Shown in pieces: positions 10,411 to 20,874 of a stretch of 64,000 nucleotides of DNA (the first letter of the stretch is position 1; the number at the start of each line of letters is the position of its first letter). Source of the stretch: Salticus scenicus (taxonomy: Eukaryota > Arthropoda > Arachnida > Araneae > Salticidae); assembly GCA_963930645.1 (NCBI GenBank), contig OZ005653.1, positions 117,124,259-117,188,258 on the forward strand, read 5' to 3'. The translations under genes and the position numbers were made by a program. The notes beneath the pieces are model-generated. The model did no database searches. It was given only the letters and a program-made list of their open reading frames with translations, and had not been told where the DNA came from.

Positions 10411-11767
10411 TTTTTTTATTTTATAACGCTGAATATTATAAATATATAAAACATAATCATTGAACAAATAAGCTGTTTAAGAGTAGTGAATGTTTGTTAT
10501 TACAATCCGTTAAAAATTAATATATATATATATATATATAATCAAATTTCACGTGGATAAATAGTTCTAAATCAAAAATGAAATATTTCATATATGATAT
10601 GGAATGTTTTGTGTGCAAATTTGGTAAGCAAATGCTTAGTGTAAAAATGTGTTTTTCGTTGACATTTACGGTAATCATGGGAAGATGCATGAAGAGAGAT
10701 AGCTTTCAATTTCGATTTTCTTTTACGAAAATGAAATGAATATGTCTATCAAAATATAATAATTGAATCTAATACAAGTGACGATTTATTTTTTGATTAA
10801 ATCTTTCTTCACAAAAATATATAAATACATTTTTCAATATTCAATTTTTCGTTAATACAGAACTACATAGCACAACAAATATATATATGATATTTAAAAT
10901 TTTCATTTTTTTTTTTTTTTTTCATCTATTTAGAAAATTGTTGAACCATAGAAAATTGAACATATTTTGAATGACTGGACAAATTTATATTTTGAAAGTC
11001 ACACACATATATATATAATAATAATAAACTTTTTTCTTTTTTTTTTACATTAAATTAAGTTTTTATTCAAAATATAAGTATTTAACTTCAATCATTCTAT
11101 TTGAACTATATCTGTTGTTGGAAATAAACATTTCAAACATGAAGACATGAAGACACATGTAAGGAAATTCGGTAATATGCTCAAACACACAATACTTTTT
11201 GGGCGGTCGAAATAATTTAAAACAACTCTTCATCAAGCTCTAAAACTAAACAGAGGTGTAGCGGACAAACAAAAATGAAGAAATTTTCTTCTTTAATACT
11301 TTTATTATTTGTAAACATTTTTATTTTTTTTTTAAACTTATTTAATGACCATTTGAATAATTTACTGCTGATTGCTTGTCATTGACAAATAAATACATAT
11401 ATATATATATATAAGAAATTTTCTATTAGTAAAATATTTTCATGTTATGTATTCGATTTTGTTAAATACTGTACCGTTTTAATTAAAATATTTATGATAT
11501 GCTGTTTACTAAGATATCCCATCGTATTCCTACAAGAACACTCTACAATTTTGATAATAATTTTTTTTTTTTTTTTATCTGTTACTATTTTCAAAATAGG
11601 AATCATATTTCTCTCTTTTTTTTTTTTTTTTTTTTTCCCCACTAAATAGTCGTTTAACTGATCTCAAAGCAAAGCGCAAAACAATTGCATTATACTTAGA
11701 TCTACTTTCATGAAGATAACTGTGACTATTCTTAAGATAAGAGAAGAACGGAGGCAAGACATCTGTA
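10411..11767. other. Unassigned AT-rich sequence with microsatellites
   Basis: Contains (TA)n runs near 10511, 11010 and 11398, and poly-T runs near 10905, 11560 and 11618. The short lysine-rich frames here are translations of these homopolymers. No gene seen. Confidence 0.55.
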
Positions 11768-12370
11768 TCTATATATATAAAAATGAATTGCTGTTCGTTA
11801 GTCTCACTAAAACTCGAGAACGGCTGAACGGATTTATCTTATCTTAGTCTTGAAATGTTCGTGGAGGTCTAGGGAAGGTTTAAAAGGCGAGAAAAAATCG
11901 AATAATTTCCGGGAAAACCCTAAAAACAGCCCTTTTCTATTTCCCATACAAACGTTTTCTAGAGTCAATTTGAACTTTATTGCTATTCAATAAAGTTCAT
12001 ATTAAATTATAATCACTCACTGTTGTCTAAGCAATTTAGGTGTGTTCCTAACGTCAAAGAGCCCTAACTTAAAAAGTTGGCTACCTTTTATTCCGAAAAA
12101 AAATTTGTTTTTGCGATTTTTATGCATAAAATAGCAATTTTGTAAGCTAATAATAGCAAAAAATTAGCCATTTATATTTTTCCATAATTTAATTGTTGCC
12201 AAAAAAAAAAAAAAAAAAAAAAAAAAAACGAACTTATATATTTTTTTCAACAGGAAAATAAATACATTTATCTAAACGTGAACGATAAAAAATTATAAAA
12301 AAAAATTATGCATCTCACAAAAATTGACGTCATTTTTAATTAAAAATTTCTTTTACACATTGATAAAGTG
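11768..12370 (+). mobile_element. Helitron-like copy A2, left part (split by gypsy insertion)
   Basis: Starts with TCTATATATATAAAAATGAA and CTCGAGAACGGCTGAACGGA, a left-end module I recognise from Helitron-like elements of many arthropods; this is recollection, not a search. From the poly-A at 12200 to the gypsy insertion it matches the reverse complement of 47850-48040 in copy A3, including GCATCTCACAAAAATTGACG. The right-hand continuation is at 17365-18353. The 5' modules of A2 and A3 differ, so the family looks modular. Confidence 0.6.
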
Positions 12371-12680
12371 TGAGGCGAACAGCTGAATTAGTTTGGTGAA
12401 CATTTTACTGGTTGTGGATTGTGTCAGTAGATGGCGCAACAAAGTACTGTTTGTAACCATCGCTGAAAGACTTGAGTTCAGAGAGAAAATGCTGTTCAGT
12501 TTGCTCGCTCGCTATGTAAAGATGTTTACGTATTCTGTGCACAGATATAGCACCTATTTAATTCAATTGAGCTCTTATATTTTATATAAATTGTTAGTTA
12601 TTATTTTATTAGTAAAACTGTTACAAGTATCAGTGTGTCTTCTTTGAGTTTATTGAAATAGTGAACACAAGCCAGTCGAA
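12371..12680 (+). repeat. 5' LTR of gypsy element
   Basis: Begins TGAGGCGAAC and ends CAGTCGAA, the same 310-bp length as the 3' LTR. The end is not the usual CA, but the target duplication and LTR comparison fix it here to within one base. An 84-codon ORF lies inside both LTRs and is probably incidental. Confidence 0.93.
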
Positions 12681-12700
12681 GTGGTGACCCAGCCGTAGTG
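12681..12700 (+). promoter_or_regulatory. Candidate primer-binding site
   Basis: The sequence GTGGTGACCCAGCCGTAG follows the 5' LTR directly, the position where a tRNA 3' end primes minus-strand DNA synthesis. TGGTGACCC-type sites are familiar from arthropod gypsy elements. I could not assign the tRNA. Confidence 0.5.
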
Positions 12701-13105
12701 GTTTTCGTAGTGATGACCTCTGACGAAACAGCGTAATATGGCGATACCTCCGGCCTTTGAGCTAAGTGGTTTAACTTTGAATGAATATACTTTAAATTAA
12801 TTGATTTTTTTTTTACTGTTTGAAATTAAAAATGCATTAAATAAATAATGAATATATATATTTCTGCTCTTATAAGCTATTTTAACTAGATTGATATGTG
12901 TATATATTTTTTTTTAAATGCTGTTTTAAATGGTATATATTATATAGTGTATTACGATATGGCTATAATAGAGTAAAAGATTTCCTATTTTAAGTTAGCG
13001 TTAGGAATCTTCTTTCGTATGAATTTAAATTCATTTTGACTTTGAATTTTGAACTTATGAAATTTTAAAATAGTAGTTAAAGTATAAAATCTTGATAAGA
13101 TTGCC
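12701..13105 (+). other. Untranslated leader of the gypsy element
   Basis: About 400 bases between the primer-binding site and gag, AT-rich, without a long reading frame. It would hold the packaging signal if the element is active; no structure is evident by eye. Confidence 0.6.
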
Positions 13106-13909
13106 ATGGACTCTGGTGAGAAGGGGATAAATGTTGAAAAAGTTTCTTGTAGAATTCCCCCGATGTGGAAAAACAATATTCAAATTTGGTTCGTTCAGGT
13201 TGAAGCGAACTTCGCGACATCGCAGATTACAAATGATTTGACAAAATATAACACAGTTATAGGTTCAATTGATCCAGATTCGCTTATTTCAGTTTCTGAT
13301 TTGATATTAAACCCCCCCTCCGAAAATCGTTATGAAACTTTAAAACAAAGGTTAATTTCGGAGTTTTCAGATTCTCAATCTCAGCAGCTGCGTAAATTAT
13401 TGTCTGAATTAACACTGGGAGATAAAAAACCTTCAACTTTACTGCGTCAAATGAAAGAATTAGGAGGGAAATCCGTAACTGAGGATTTTTTGAAAACAAT
13501 TTGGATGGAACGATTACCTGTAAATTTTCAGGCAATATTGTCTGCCTCTTCAGCGGATTTATCGGAATTGGCAAAATTAGCTGATAAGATTGCTGAAATT
13601 AAGGAAATCCCTAGTGTTTGCGCGGTTGTTGAGGGGAAAAATTTGGAAAGCGAGGTTAAAGAAATTCGAAAAGAAATTGTAGAGTTAAAAACTCAGATTT
13701 CAACTTTATTTTCGAAAGTAAATAGGCAATCAAGATCGAGAAGTCGTGATTTAAACCGTGCATATTACCGTAGTAAAAGTCGTAATGTTGGAGATGGAAA
13801 TTTTGATAGTAATGATTCGAATTTATGTTTTTATCATTCAAAATTTGGGGAAAATGCTGGAAGGTGTCGGAAACCATGTCAGTATAATTCAAAAGAGGAA
13901 AAAAACTAG
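13106..13909 (+). CDS. gag: Gag polyprotein of gypsy element (267 aa)
   Basis: The frame opens with an ATG 425 bases after the 5' LTR and is the longest in this part of the element. It should form the virus-like particle and bind the RNA. The first two thirds are a helical capsid-like region with the pattern FVQVEANFATSQI, which is usual in arthropod gypsy Gag proteins. The C-terminus has a basic RQSRSRSRD-like stretch followed by one zinc-knuckle-like motif (C-x2-H-x9-C-x3-C at about residues 241-258). It ends in a TAG at 13907-13909 directly behind an A AAA AAC heptamer, so a fraction of translation would continue in pol. No stops or frameshifts disrupt it. Confidence 0.9.
   Translation: MDSGEKGINVEKVSCRIPPMWKNNIQIWFVQVEANFATSQITNDLTKYNTVIGSIDPDSLISVSDLILNPPSENRYETLKQRLISEFSDSQSQQLRKLLSELTLGDKKPSTLLRQMKELGGKSVTEDFLKTIWMERLPVNFQAILSASSADLSELAKLADKIAEIKEIPSVCAVVEGKNLESEVKEIRKEIVELKTQISTLFSKVNRQSRSRSRDLNRAYYRSKSRNVGDGNFDSNDSNLCFYHSKFGENAGRCRKPCQYNSKEEKN
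13900..13906 (+). promoter_or_regulatory. Programmed -1 frameshift site A_AAA_AAC
   Basis: In the gag frame the codons read GAA AAA AAC TAG, placing the slippery heptamer A AAA AAC exactly at 13900-13906, one codon before the gag stop. Slipping back one base gives AAA CTA GTT TTG GCT, which is the pol frame. Pol has no ATG near its start, so frameshifting is the simplest way to express it. A downstream stimulatory structure was not identified by eye. Confidence 0.85.
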
Positions 13910-16900
13910 TTTTGGCTGCTGCATCTGGTTTAAAGTTTGGTTCAGGTGTAGCAGCCCAAGTAAAAAAATGTAGACTTTTTGTTTATGATAAAGCTACAAA
14001 CTGTAATTTTTTAATTGATTCTGGAAGTGATATTTCTTGTATACCGGCACCAATAAATTGTAAATATAATGCTCCTGAAGATTTTTTGTATGCCGCAAAT
14101 GATTCTAGGATACCTACGTATGGTAGTAAAACATTGGATATTAATTTGGGATTGCGTCGAATGTTCCGGTGGTCATTTGTGATAGCTCGAGTAAATACAC
14201 CTATTATTGGTGCAGATTTTTTAAACAATTACGGAATTCTTATAGATTTGAAAAATCAGGCTTTAATTGATTCGAACACTACCTTACAAATAAGAGGAAA
14301 ATTGAGTGGTATTGAATCCCCCTCTATAAAATTAATTTCGGGAAATTCCCCTTATGATAAACTCTTAGAGTCATTTCCAAATTTGGCGAGTCCGGTACCA
14401 AATTTTAAAGGTCCGGTATTGCATAATACTAAACATTATATTGAAACAAAGGGAGCTCCGGTGTTTTCTAGACCTAGACGATTACATCCAAAATTATTAG
14501 AAATTGTAAAAAAGGAATTCCAAGTTTTGGTAGAACAGGGAATTTGTCGACCTTCTAAGTCTCCTTGGTCCTCACCCATACATGTCGTTCCAAAATCAAA
14601 TGGTACGTATAGGATATGTGGAGATTACAGACGTTTAAATTCAATAACTATTTCAGATAGATATCCTATCCCACATATTCATGATATAACTAATGTCCTT
14701 CATAATAAGACAATATTTTCAAAGATTGATATTGTTAGGGCATATTATCATATACCAGTGAATGAAGAGGATATTCCAAAAACTTGTGTAACGACACCAA
14801 TTGGAAATTTCGAATTTTTATATCTCCCATTTGGTTTAAAATGCGCTCCAATGACATACCAGCGATTTATGAATGGGGTCCTGGGGGATTTGGACTTTGT
14901 TGTTTCTTACATAGACGATGTACTGATATTTTCAGAAAACGAAACGGAGCATATCAACCATGTAAAAATGGTCTTTGAAAGACTAAATAAATTTGGTTTA
15001 AATATAAATAAATCAAAGAGTATATATGGTCAAAATACTATTGAATTTTTAGGTCATGAAATCTCCGCGTCGGGTATTAAACCCCTTGACAGGAAAGTTA
15101 AAGCCATTTTGGAGTACCCTAGACCTGAAAATTTGCTAGAGTTGCGAAAATATTTGGGATTAATAAATTTTTATAGAAAATTCATAAAACACGCTGCGGA
15201 TATTTTGGCTAATTTAACAGATTTATTAAAAGGAGTGAAGGGAAAAAATAATCGTACAAAAATTGAATGGACTCAGGAATTAATCGATTCTTTTGAAAAA
15301 TCAAAGCAAGCTCTTTCGAATGCTGCTTTGTTGTCATTTCCGAGTACAAATGGAAGGCTTGTATTGCATAGTGATGCCAGTAATATTGCTATTGGGGCAA
15401 CACTTAGTATATTAGAAGGGTCAGATTGTAAACCAGTTGGATTTTTTTCCAGGCGGTTATCGCCTTCTCAGGCTAAGTATTCTAGTTTTGATCGTGAACT
15501 CTTAGCAATGTATGAGTCAGTAAAATTTTTCAGACACATGCTAGAAGCACGAAACTGCGAAATAATAACGGATCATAAACCAATTATTGAAGCCTTTCAT
15601 AAAGTACGTGACACACATACAAATAAGCAGGCACGTTGGCTTTCATTTATATCAGAATTTACTACGGATATTAAATATATAAAAGGGGAGTTAAACGGTG
15701 CTGCAGATGCTTTGTCGCGTATAAATGAAATTTCTATTCCTGGAAATTTAGATTTTGATGAATTGAGTAAGGATCAAAAATCGGATGAGGAATTAAATAA
15801 ATTAATTTCAGAACCAGAGTCAGTACTTAAATTAAAATTAATTACATTGCCAAATACAAATTCACAGCTTTACTGTGACATTAGTACTGGAAAAGCTCGT
15901 CCATATGTCACATTAAAATTTCGTAAGAAAGTTTTCCAGAATTTACATTGCCTTTCACACCCTGGTATGCGAACTACAGTCAATCTCATTAGAGATAGAT
16001 TTGTTTGGCCTTTTATGAATAAAGATTGTCGTGAATGGGCACGTCAATGTATTGATTGCCAACGATCAAAAATTAGTAAACATACTAAATCTTCATTAAA
16101 GAAATTTGATATCCCTACTGCGCGTTTCCAACACATTCATTGTGATATTGTAGGTCCCTTACCGGAGTCACATGGTAAATCTTATTGTTTAACTGTAATT
16201 GATCGAGTTACCCGTTGGCCGGAGGCTTATCCGCTAAAAGATATTACAGCTGAAACAGTTGCACGAACTCTTTACAGAGAATGGATTGCCCGATATGGTA
16301 CACCATTAAGAATTACGACAGATCAAGGGAGACAGTTTGAATCTGACTTATTTAAACAGTTTGCTCAGTTATTTGGTATAGAAAAATGGAGAACTTCGCC
16401 ATACAATCCAAAAGCAAATGGTTTAGTTGAAAATTTTCATAGACCACTAAAAGCAGCGATTATGGCCCATGGAACTCGTAGTTGGACGGAGATCCTCCCA
16501 ACAATTCTTTTGGGTTTTAGATGTGCATTGAAAGAGGATATTAAAGCAACTCCTGCTGAATTACTGTATGGAAGTAATTTAAGACTTCCTGGTGATTTTT
16601 ACGACCCTACGGTAGACATAAAAGACCCACGTATATATGTTGAAAAATTGAGAGAATTTATGAGGTTGCTTAAACCAAAACCTACATCTGCACATCAAAA
16701 TAATCCAGTTTTTGTACATAAGCATTTAAAACAGTGTTCACATGTGTTTGTGAGATATGATCGAGTTAGAGGATCATTACAACCACCGTATAATGGACCA
16801 TACCCTGTAGTGTCAAGAAAGGAAAAATATTTCCATGTTTTAATAGATGGGAAAATTCAAGTCGTTAATATCGATAGACTTAAACCAGCCTTTATTGTGT

Positions 16901-17019
16901 TTGATTCTCCAACAGAAGTTCAACTAGATGAAAACAGTAGTGCTCGTACCTCCGAGAAACTGGTACCTAGACGTTCTAAAAGACAGGTCCGATTTCCAGA
17001 CAGATTCGTACCCAGTTGA
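13906..17019 (+). CDS. pol: Pol polyprotein of gypsy element (PR-RT-RNaseH-IN)
   Basis: About 1035 residues counted from the TTG at 13912, without an internal stop. Aspartic protease: LIDSGSDIS at residues 34-42. Reverse transcriptase: roughly 185-370, with KIDIVRAYYHIPV and the YIDD catalytic box at 333-336. RNase H: 480-605 with D488, E529, D554 and D599. Integrase: zinc-binding H679, H683, C713, C716; catalytic D745, D804 and E840, the usual DD35E spacing; then a C-terminal region to 1035 that ends in basic residues. All catalytic residues are intact. The encoded enzymes would copy the RNA into DNA and integrate it. Expression is expected as a Gag-Pol fusion through the heptamer at 13900. 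No env follows. Confidence 0.96.
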   Translation, partial: LVLAAASGLKFGSGVAAQVKKCRLFVYDKATNCNFLIDSGSDISCIPAPINCKYNAPEDFLYAANDSRIPTYGSKTLDINLGLRRMFRWSFVIARVNTPIIGADFLNNYGILIDLKNQALIDSNTTLQIRGKLSGIESPSIKLISGNSPYDKLLESFPNLASPVPNFKGPVLHNTKHYIETKGAPVFSRPRRLHPKLLEIVKKEFQVLVEQGICRPSKSPWSSPIHVVPKSNGTYRICGDYRRLNSITISDRYPIPHIHDITNVLHNKTIFSKIDIVRAYYHIPVNEEDIPKTCVTTPIGNFEFLYLPFGLKCAPMTYQRFMNGVLGDLDFVVSYIDDVLIFSENETEHINHVKMVFERLNKFGLNINKSKSIYGQNTIEFLGHEISASGIKPLDRKVKAILEYPRPENLLELRKYLGLINFYRKFIKHAADILANLTDLLKGVKGKNNRTKIEWTQELIDSFEKSKQALSNAALLSFPSTNGRLVLHSDASNIAIGATLSILEGSDCKPVGFFSRRLSPSQAKYSSFDRELLAMYESVKFFRHMLEARNCEIITDHKPIIEAFHKVRDTHTNKQARWLSFISEFTTDIKYIKGELNGAADALSRINEISIPGNLDFDELSKDQKSDEELNKLISEPESVLKLKLITLPNTNSQLYCDISTGKARPYVTLKFRKKVFQNLHCLSHPGMRTTVNLIRDRFVWPFMNKDCREWARQCIDCQRSKISKHTKSSLKKFDIPTARFQHIHCDIVGPLPESHGKSYCLTVIDRVTRWPEAYPLKDITAETVARTLYREWIARYGTPLRITTDQGRQFESDLFKQFAQLFGIEKWRTSPYNPKANGLVENFHRPLKAAIMAHGTRSWTEILPTILLGFRCALKEDIKATPAELLYGSNLRLPGDFYDPTVDIKDPRIYVEKLREFMRLLKPKPTSAHQNNPVFVHKHLKQCSHVFVRYDRVRGSLQPPYNGPYPVVSRKEKYFHVLIDGKIQVVNIDRLKPAFIVFDSPTEVQLDENSSARTSEKLVPRRSKRQVRFPDRFVPS

Positions 17020-17040
17020 AGTTTGCCTGTCTTTGTTCAC

Positions 17041-17054
17041 TGGGGAGGGGGTAC
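17041..17054 (+). promoter_or_regulatory. Polypurine tract
   Basis: TGGGGAGGGGGTAC lies directly before the 3' LTR, the position and purine-rich composition expected for the plus-strand primer. Confidence 0.85.
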
Positions 17055-17364
17055 TGAGGCGAACAGCTGAATTAGTTTGGTGAACATTTTACTGGTTGTG
17101 GATTGTGTCAGTAGATGGCGCAACAAAGTACTGTTTGTAACCATCGCTGAAAGACTTGAGTTCAGAGAGAAAATGCTGTTCAGTTTGCTCGCTCGCTATG
17201 TAAAGATGTTTACGTATTCTGTGCACAGATATAGCACCTATTTAATTCAATTGAGCTCTTATATTTTATATAAATTGTTAGTTATTATTTTATTAGTAAA
17301 ACTGTTACAAGTATCAGTGTGTCTTCTTTGAGTTTATTGAAATAGTGAACACAAGCCAGCCGAA
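17055..17364 (+). repeat. 3' LTR of gypsy element
   Basis: Same length and essentially the same sequence as 12371-12680; the visible difference is C at 17360 against T at 12676. Followed by the AAGTG target duplication. Confidence 0.93.
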
Positions 17365-17753
17365 AAGTGCTAATACGCAAGCGAAGTGATGACGTCACTG
17401 GCCGTTCGTGGATGCAAGAAAAATATTTCTTATGTTAAACGTCCATTGGATTTTTTGTAAAAAAATATTAAAAATCGCGAAAAATTATTTTCCGATTTTA
17501 ATCCCCATATTTAGGTATCCGCGATTGTAATGAAATGCTCGCCCTCTGCTGGGCTAAGGTGAAATTATCACACCACTGCATATCCTCATATTATGCAATC
17601 GACTTTCCATGATGAAATGGCGGAGAAAGAATAATAATTACACGTGGCTGTTATATTTACTAACAACTGCAGTGTTCAGAGAGCGCCATCTATCGATCAT
17701 TACAAACGCGGATAGGTATGTATTCATTATCATGTCCATGCGTTAGATTAGGT

Positions 17754-17794
<41 letters not shown>

Positions 17795-18353
17795 TAAAAT
17801 TGACAAAATTTGAATTTTTAATTTCAAAACTCTAGGGAAAAAAAATGGCAAATTTCCATATTCGATTGAAAACACAAGCATTTCATTTCAAAAGATGATA
17901 TTTACACAATAAATATCCAACTAATATACTTATTAAAAGGAAAATTATAAATATTCTATCATAATTTGAAGTCAAATTTGTTTTCAAATGTCTAAATAAA
18001 ATATCTGATATAAGATACTAATATGTTGCAGCGGAATAGATTTGATATCGGTCATCCTTAGCAGAAAAAAAAAAAAAAATATCGCCATATTATTTGGCGA
18101 ACATAATTTAATTCTATTCAAAAATCATGGTTATTTTAACAACTTATATTAAGAGAGTAATGAATAATATGAAACAATATTTCGTACAATGCATATTACG
18201 AAAATATACATCTGGCATGCATATTTTCGTATTACGTTTTTGATCACCAAATACAATAAGCGCCAAGAACGACAGAGTTTTGGAATTCAAAATTAAAATT
18301 TTGTCAATTTGACAGCAAAATAACTCAATCTAACACATGCACATGATAAGTAA
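17365..18353 (+). mobile_element. Helitron-like copy A2, right part
   Basis: Continues the element interrupted by the gypsy insertion. 17370-17515 matches the reverse complement of 47320-47470 (A3) and of 2430-2580 (A1). 17930-18350 matches 46830-47310 of A3 in the forward direction. Long poly-T (17757-17793) and poly-A (18065-18078) runs are present. A 195-bp TIR element sits at 17518-17712. Its right boundary coincides with the left end of Helitron-like element C1. Confidence 0.55.
17518..17712. mobile_element. Small TIR element (MITE-like), 195 bp
   Basis: TCCGCGATTGTAATG at 17518-17532 is matched in inverse by CATTACAAACGCGGA at 17698-17712 with one mismatch. TAGGTA occurs on both sides (17512-17517 and 17713-17718), an apparent 6-bp target duplication. 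The interior is non-coding. It occupies practically the same site in the Helitron-like family as the unrelated-looking element at 2189-2428 in copy A1. Confidence 0.7.
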
Positions 18354-19921
18354 TCTATACTAATATTATAAATGCGAAAGTTTGGATGGATGTTTGTTAC
18401 TCAATCACGCCACAACGGATAAACGGATCTGGATGAAATTTTGTACAGAGATAGATAATAGTCTGGAATAAGACATAGGCTACTATTTATACAGGGAAAA
18501 ATGTAAATTTTTAATTAATCTTCTATATAATATAGATATTTCTTCTATAATAAAACTTTAAAATAATTTATTTTAATTTTTAATTGTTGCCAAAGAATAT
18601 TTCACGCGAATAATAATAAAAAAAATAATAATAAATATTAAATTTGCTTAGGCACATGACAACATAACGTCATTATCAAAATTAAATAATAAGAAAATGA
18701 AAGCTAATTCAGATCTGTACTAAAGAGCTTTATTAGTTGATAATCCTGGGTATATTTTTAATTTTAATACTGAAGTAGATAGGACATTTTACGCCAAGGA
18801 CTCTATTTTTGTGACAGCAACCTTAAGCCAAGTAGTCCATAAAAAATATAAACAAATCGGTACATATAAAAGAGTAAACTCACTGATTCACTGACTCAAC
18901 ACTGCCATGACGATTCTGTGGGAAAGAGGGTCACACATTTTAGTGACCATGTTGGTTTTTGGAGCCTGACCCCCAACTAAGACGAAACTTTGCAAAATTC
19001 CCCCTCCCTGTCCCCCTTGGGAGGCAGAAGGCTTAACTCGGCTCCAAATTACTTAACGGTGAAGAAATTGCAGATGGAAAGACCAGACTTGAGTACAAAA
19101 AAATTATTTTCTGCGATTTTGGAATTTTGGATTTTTAAGGGGGGGAGGGAAGGGAAAAGGTTTTGGAAGAAGGGTACTCAACACACGAGGAAATCGAACT
19201 GAACACACACTACAAAGGGATTTTATAAATTCCACCCTACCGCCCTTTGGAGAATGGGGGGCAAAAACATGTATTCATGCGTAACGCTGCACTAAGTTAT
19301 CTGAGGTTGGAATTTTTTTATGTAAGGGACGATTATATGTATCTAACTCATAGTATGAAGAGATTTTGCGAAATTCCCTCCTCCTTCCCTCCTTTAAGAA
19401 CGGGGGGAGAGATTTTAAAAAAAAAGTTTTAAAGCATAGCTCAGCTTTAAATAATTTCAGGATCTCAATTTTTTTATGTGTCGGTTAGGTATGTGTATGC
19501 AACATGCAATATAAAATAATTTTGGAAATTTACCCCCCCCCCCTTCCCCTTGGGGCGGGCGGGGCAAAAACCACATTTTGAAGCTTAAATCCGTCCAAAT
19601 TACCTAAGAATGGCGAATTTTGGTGTGTGAGTGTTAATTAAGTGTGCGAAATATGCACTTTGATGAGATTTTGTAAAGCTTTCAACTGTAACCACGAGGG
19701 AGGGGGAGTAAAAAGCAGATAAGGGACTGCCGAAGGCATTGGGGGTCCAGACTCGACTGTGACGAGCGGGGATACCGTGACAGAAAGTAGCAGGAACTTA
19801 AAATTAGATTTTGACGGATTTCAATGATTTTTTTTTAAAGATATTTTATTATTATTAATGATATGCTGTTTTGGGGATTCATTTCAATATAATGACCAGC
19901 GAAGCGGGCAAAGCCTGCTAG
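18354..19921 (+). mobile_element. Helitron-like non-autonomous element C1
   Basis: Begins A|TCTATACTAATATTATAAA and continues with a GATAGATAATAGTCTGGAAT-like stretch, a left-end module common to arthropod Helitron-like elements. It ends with the hairpin GCGGGCAAAGCCTGC and CTAG|T at 19918-19922. From about 18862 it parallels the start of element C3 (57640 on), with AGAGTAAACTCACTGATTCA and one GAAGAAATTGCAGATGGA unit, so it may be two nested pieces. C2 and C3 share its 3' end. The interior alternates AT-rich and G/C-run segments and encodes no protein. Confidence 0.65.
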
Positions 19922-20870
19922 TAATATATATAATTCAAATTCTTCTGTAGAAATAAAAAGAAAGTAAATCATCCGTGAAAATTTTTTATGAATTTCCACG
20001 TTTTGAGATATCCTGAATACGACTCGACAATTTAAAAAAATCTCTGTTTGTCTCTCTGTGTGTGTTAGCAAAATTTCATGAATGCTATATCTCACGAACC
20101 TACAGGCAAAATTCAACAAAGCTTTTTTTTTTTTTTTTTTTTTTTTTGATTGAAATTTGATCTGAAATATCTCTGGTTAAATTTTGGAATATATCATCGA
20201 AAAAAGGGCACTGCTGTGCCGAATTCCCCCCCCCCCCCGCCTACTCACACACACTCCATTTGAAGTAAGCTTACATCTCATCTTCTAACGGGTATAAGGG
20301 TACCAAACTTGATATATATGAGAACCATGACGAAGACTGTGTTGATCAAATTTTTGCGCATATCGGCCGACAGGAGTCACTGCTATGCTGCCTTTTGACA
20401 TCTCTTGTAAGGAATAAATAGCTCATTTTCTCTTTAAAAAAAAAAAAAAAAAAAAAAAGCAATAAGCTTGATATATGAGATATATTTTATAAAAAACTAT
20501 GCTGATTTAATTTGGGTGTAAATTGGGCAACAAATGGAATGCTATGCCGCAATATTTCCTTTTAAGAGGAGGCTATGTCTCGTCTTTTATTATATATAAA
20601 TATACCAAAATTGCTATGCAAAATAGATATTAAAAATAGACTTATTCAATTTGTGAGTGTATATCGGACCGCAATTGCTGCTAATGTTATTCAATTTCTG
20701 GTTATATATAAGGAGTTGTTGGATAAAATTTCACTACACGACATATTTAAAATCCTTATTGTGAAGAGAGATATGTTGAATAAATTTTTGAACATGTTAA
20801 TCGGTATGTGTCTCTGCTTTATAAAATGATATAGAAAATTATTTTCTGCTGGCTAGAGCATATTAGATTA
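19922..20870. repeat. Degenerate tandem units with poly-T/poly-A runs
   Basis: Units of roughly 150 bp recur near 20265, 20400 and 20560, marked by ATCTCATCTTCTAA/ATCTCTTGTAAGG/ATGTCTCGTCTTT, then AAACTTGATATAT and ATATCGGCCGACAGG-like segments. Poly-T at 20125-20147 and poly-A at 20437-20458. An 84-codon ORF at 20575-20829 falls in the last unit and shows no domain. Confidence 0.45.
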
Positions 20871-20874
20871 TATA

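Larger units (their letters stand above)
12366..17369 (+). mobile_element. Complete Ty3/gypsy LTR retrotransposon with 5-bp target duplication
   Basis: Two 310-bp LTRs (12371-12680 and 17055-17364) flank gag and pol. The target duplication AAGTG is at 12366-12370 and 17365-17369. The pol order is protease, reverse transcriptase, RNase H, integrase, which defines Ty3/gypsy rather than copia. No envelope gene is present. I saw one difference between the LTRs (T at 12676, C at 17360), and gag and pol are both open, so the insertion is probably young. The target is Helitron-like copy A2; the uninterrupted target sequence is preserved in A3 near 47855. Confidence 0.96.

Noticed and set aside
12393..12647. 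84-codon ORF found identically in both LTRs of the gypsy element
   Set aside because: Its duplication follows from the LTRs being copies of each other. No domain, and it overlaps expected promoter and polyadenylation regions.
20575..20829. 84-codon ORF in the tandem region
   Set aside because: It lies inside a degenerate tandem unit and is not preserved in neighbouring units.
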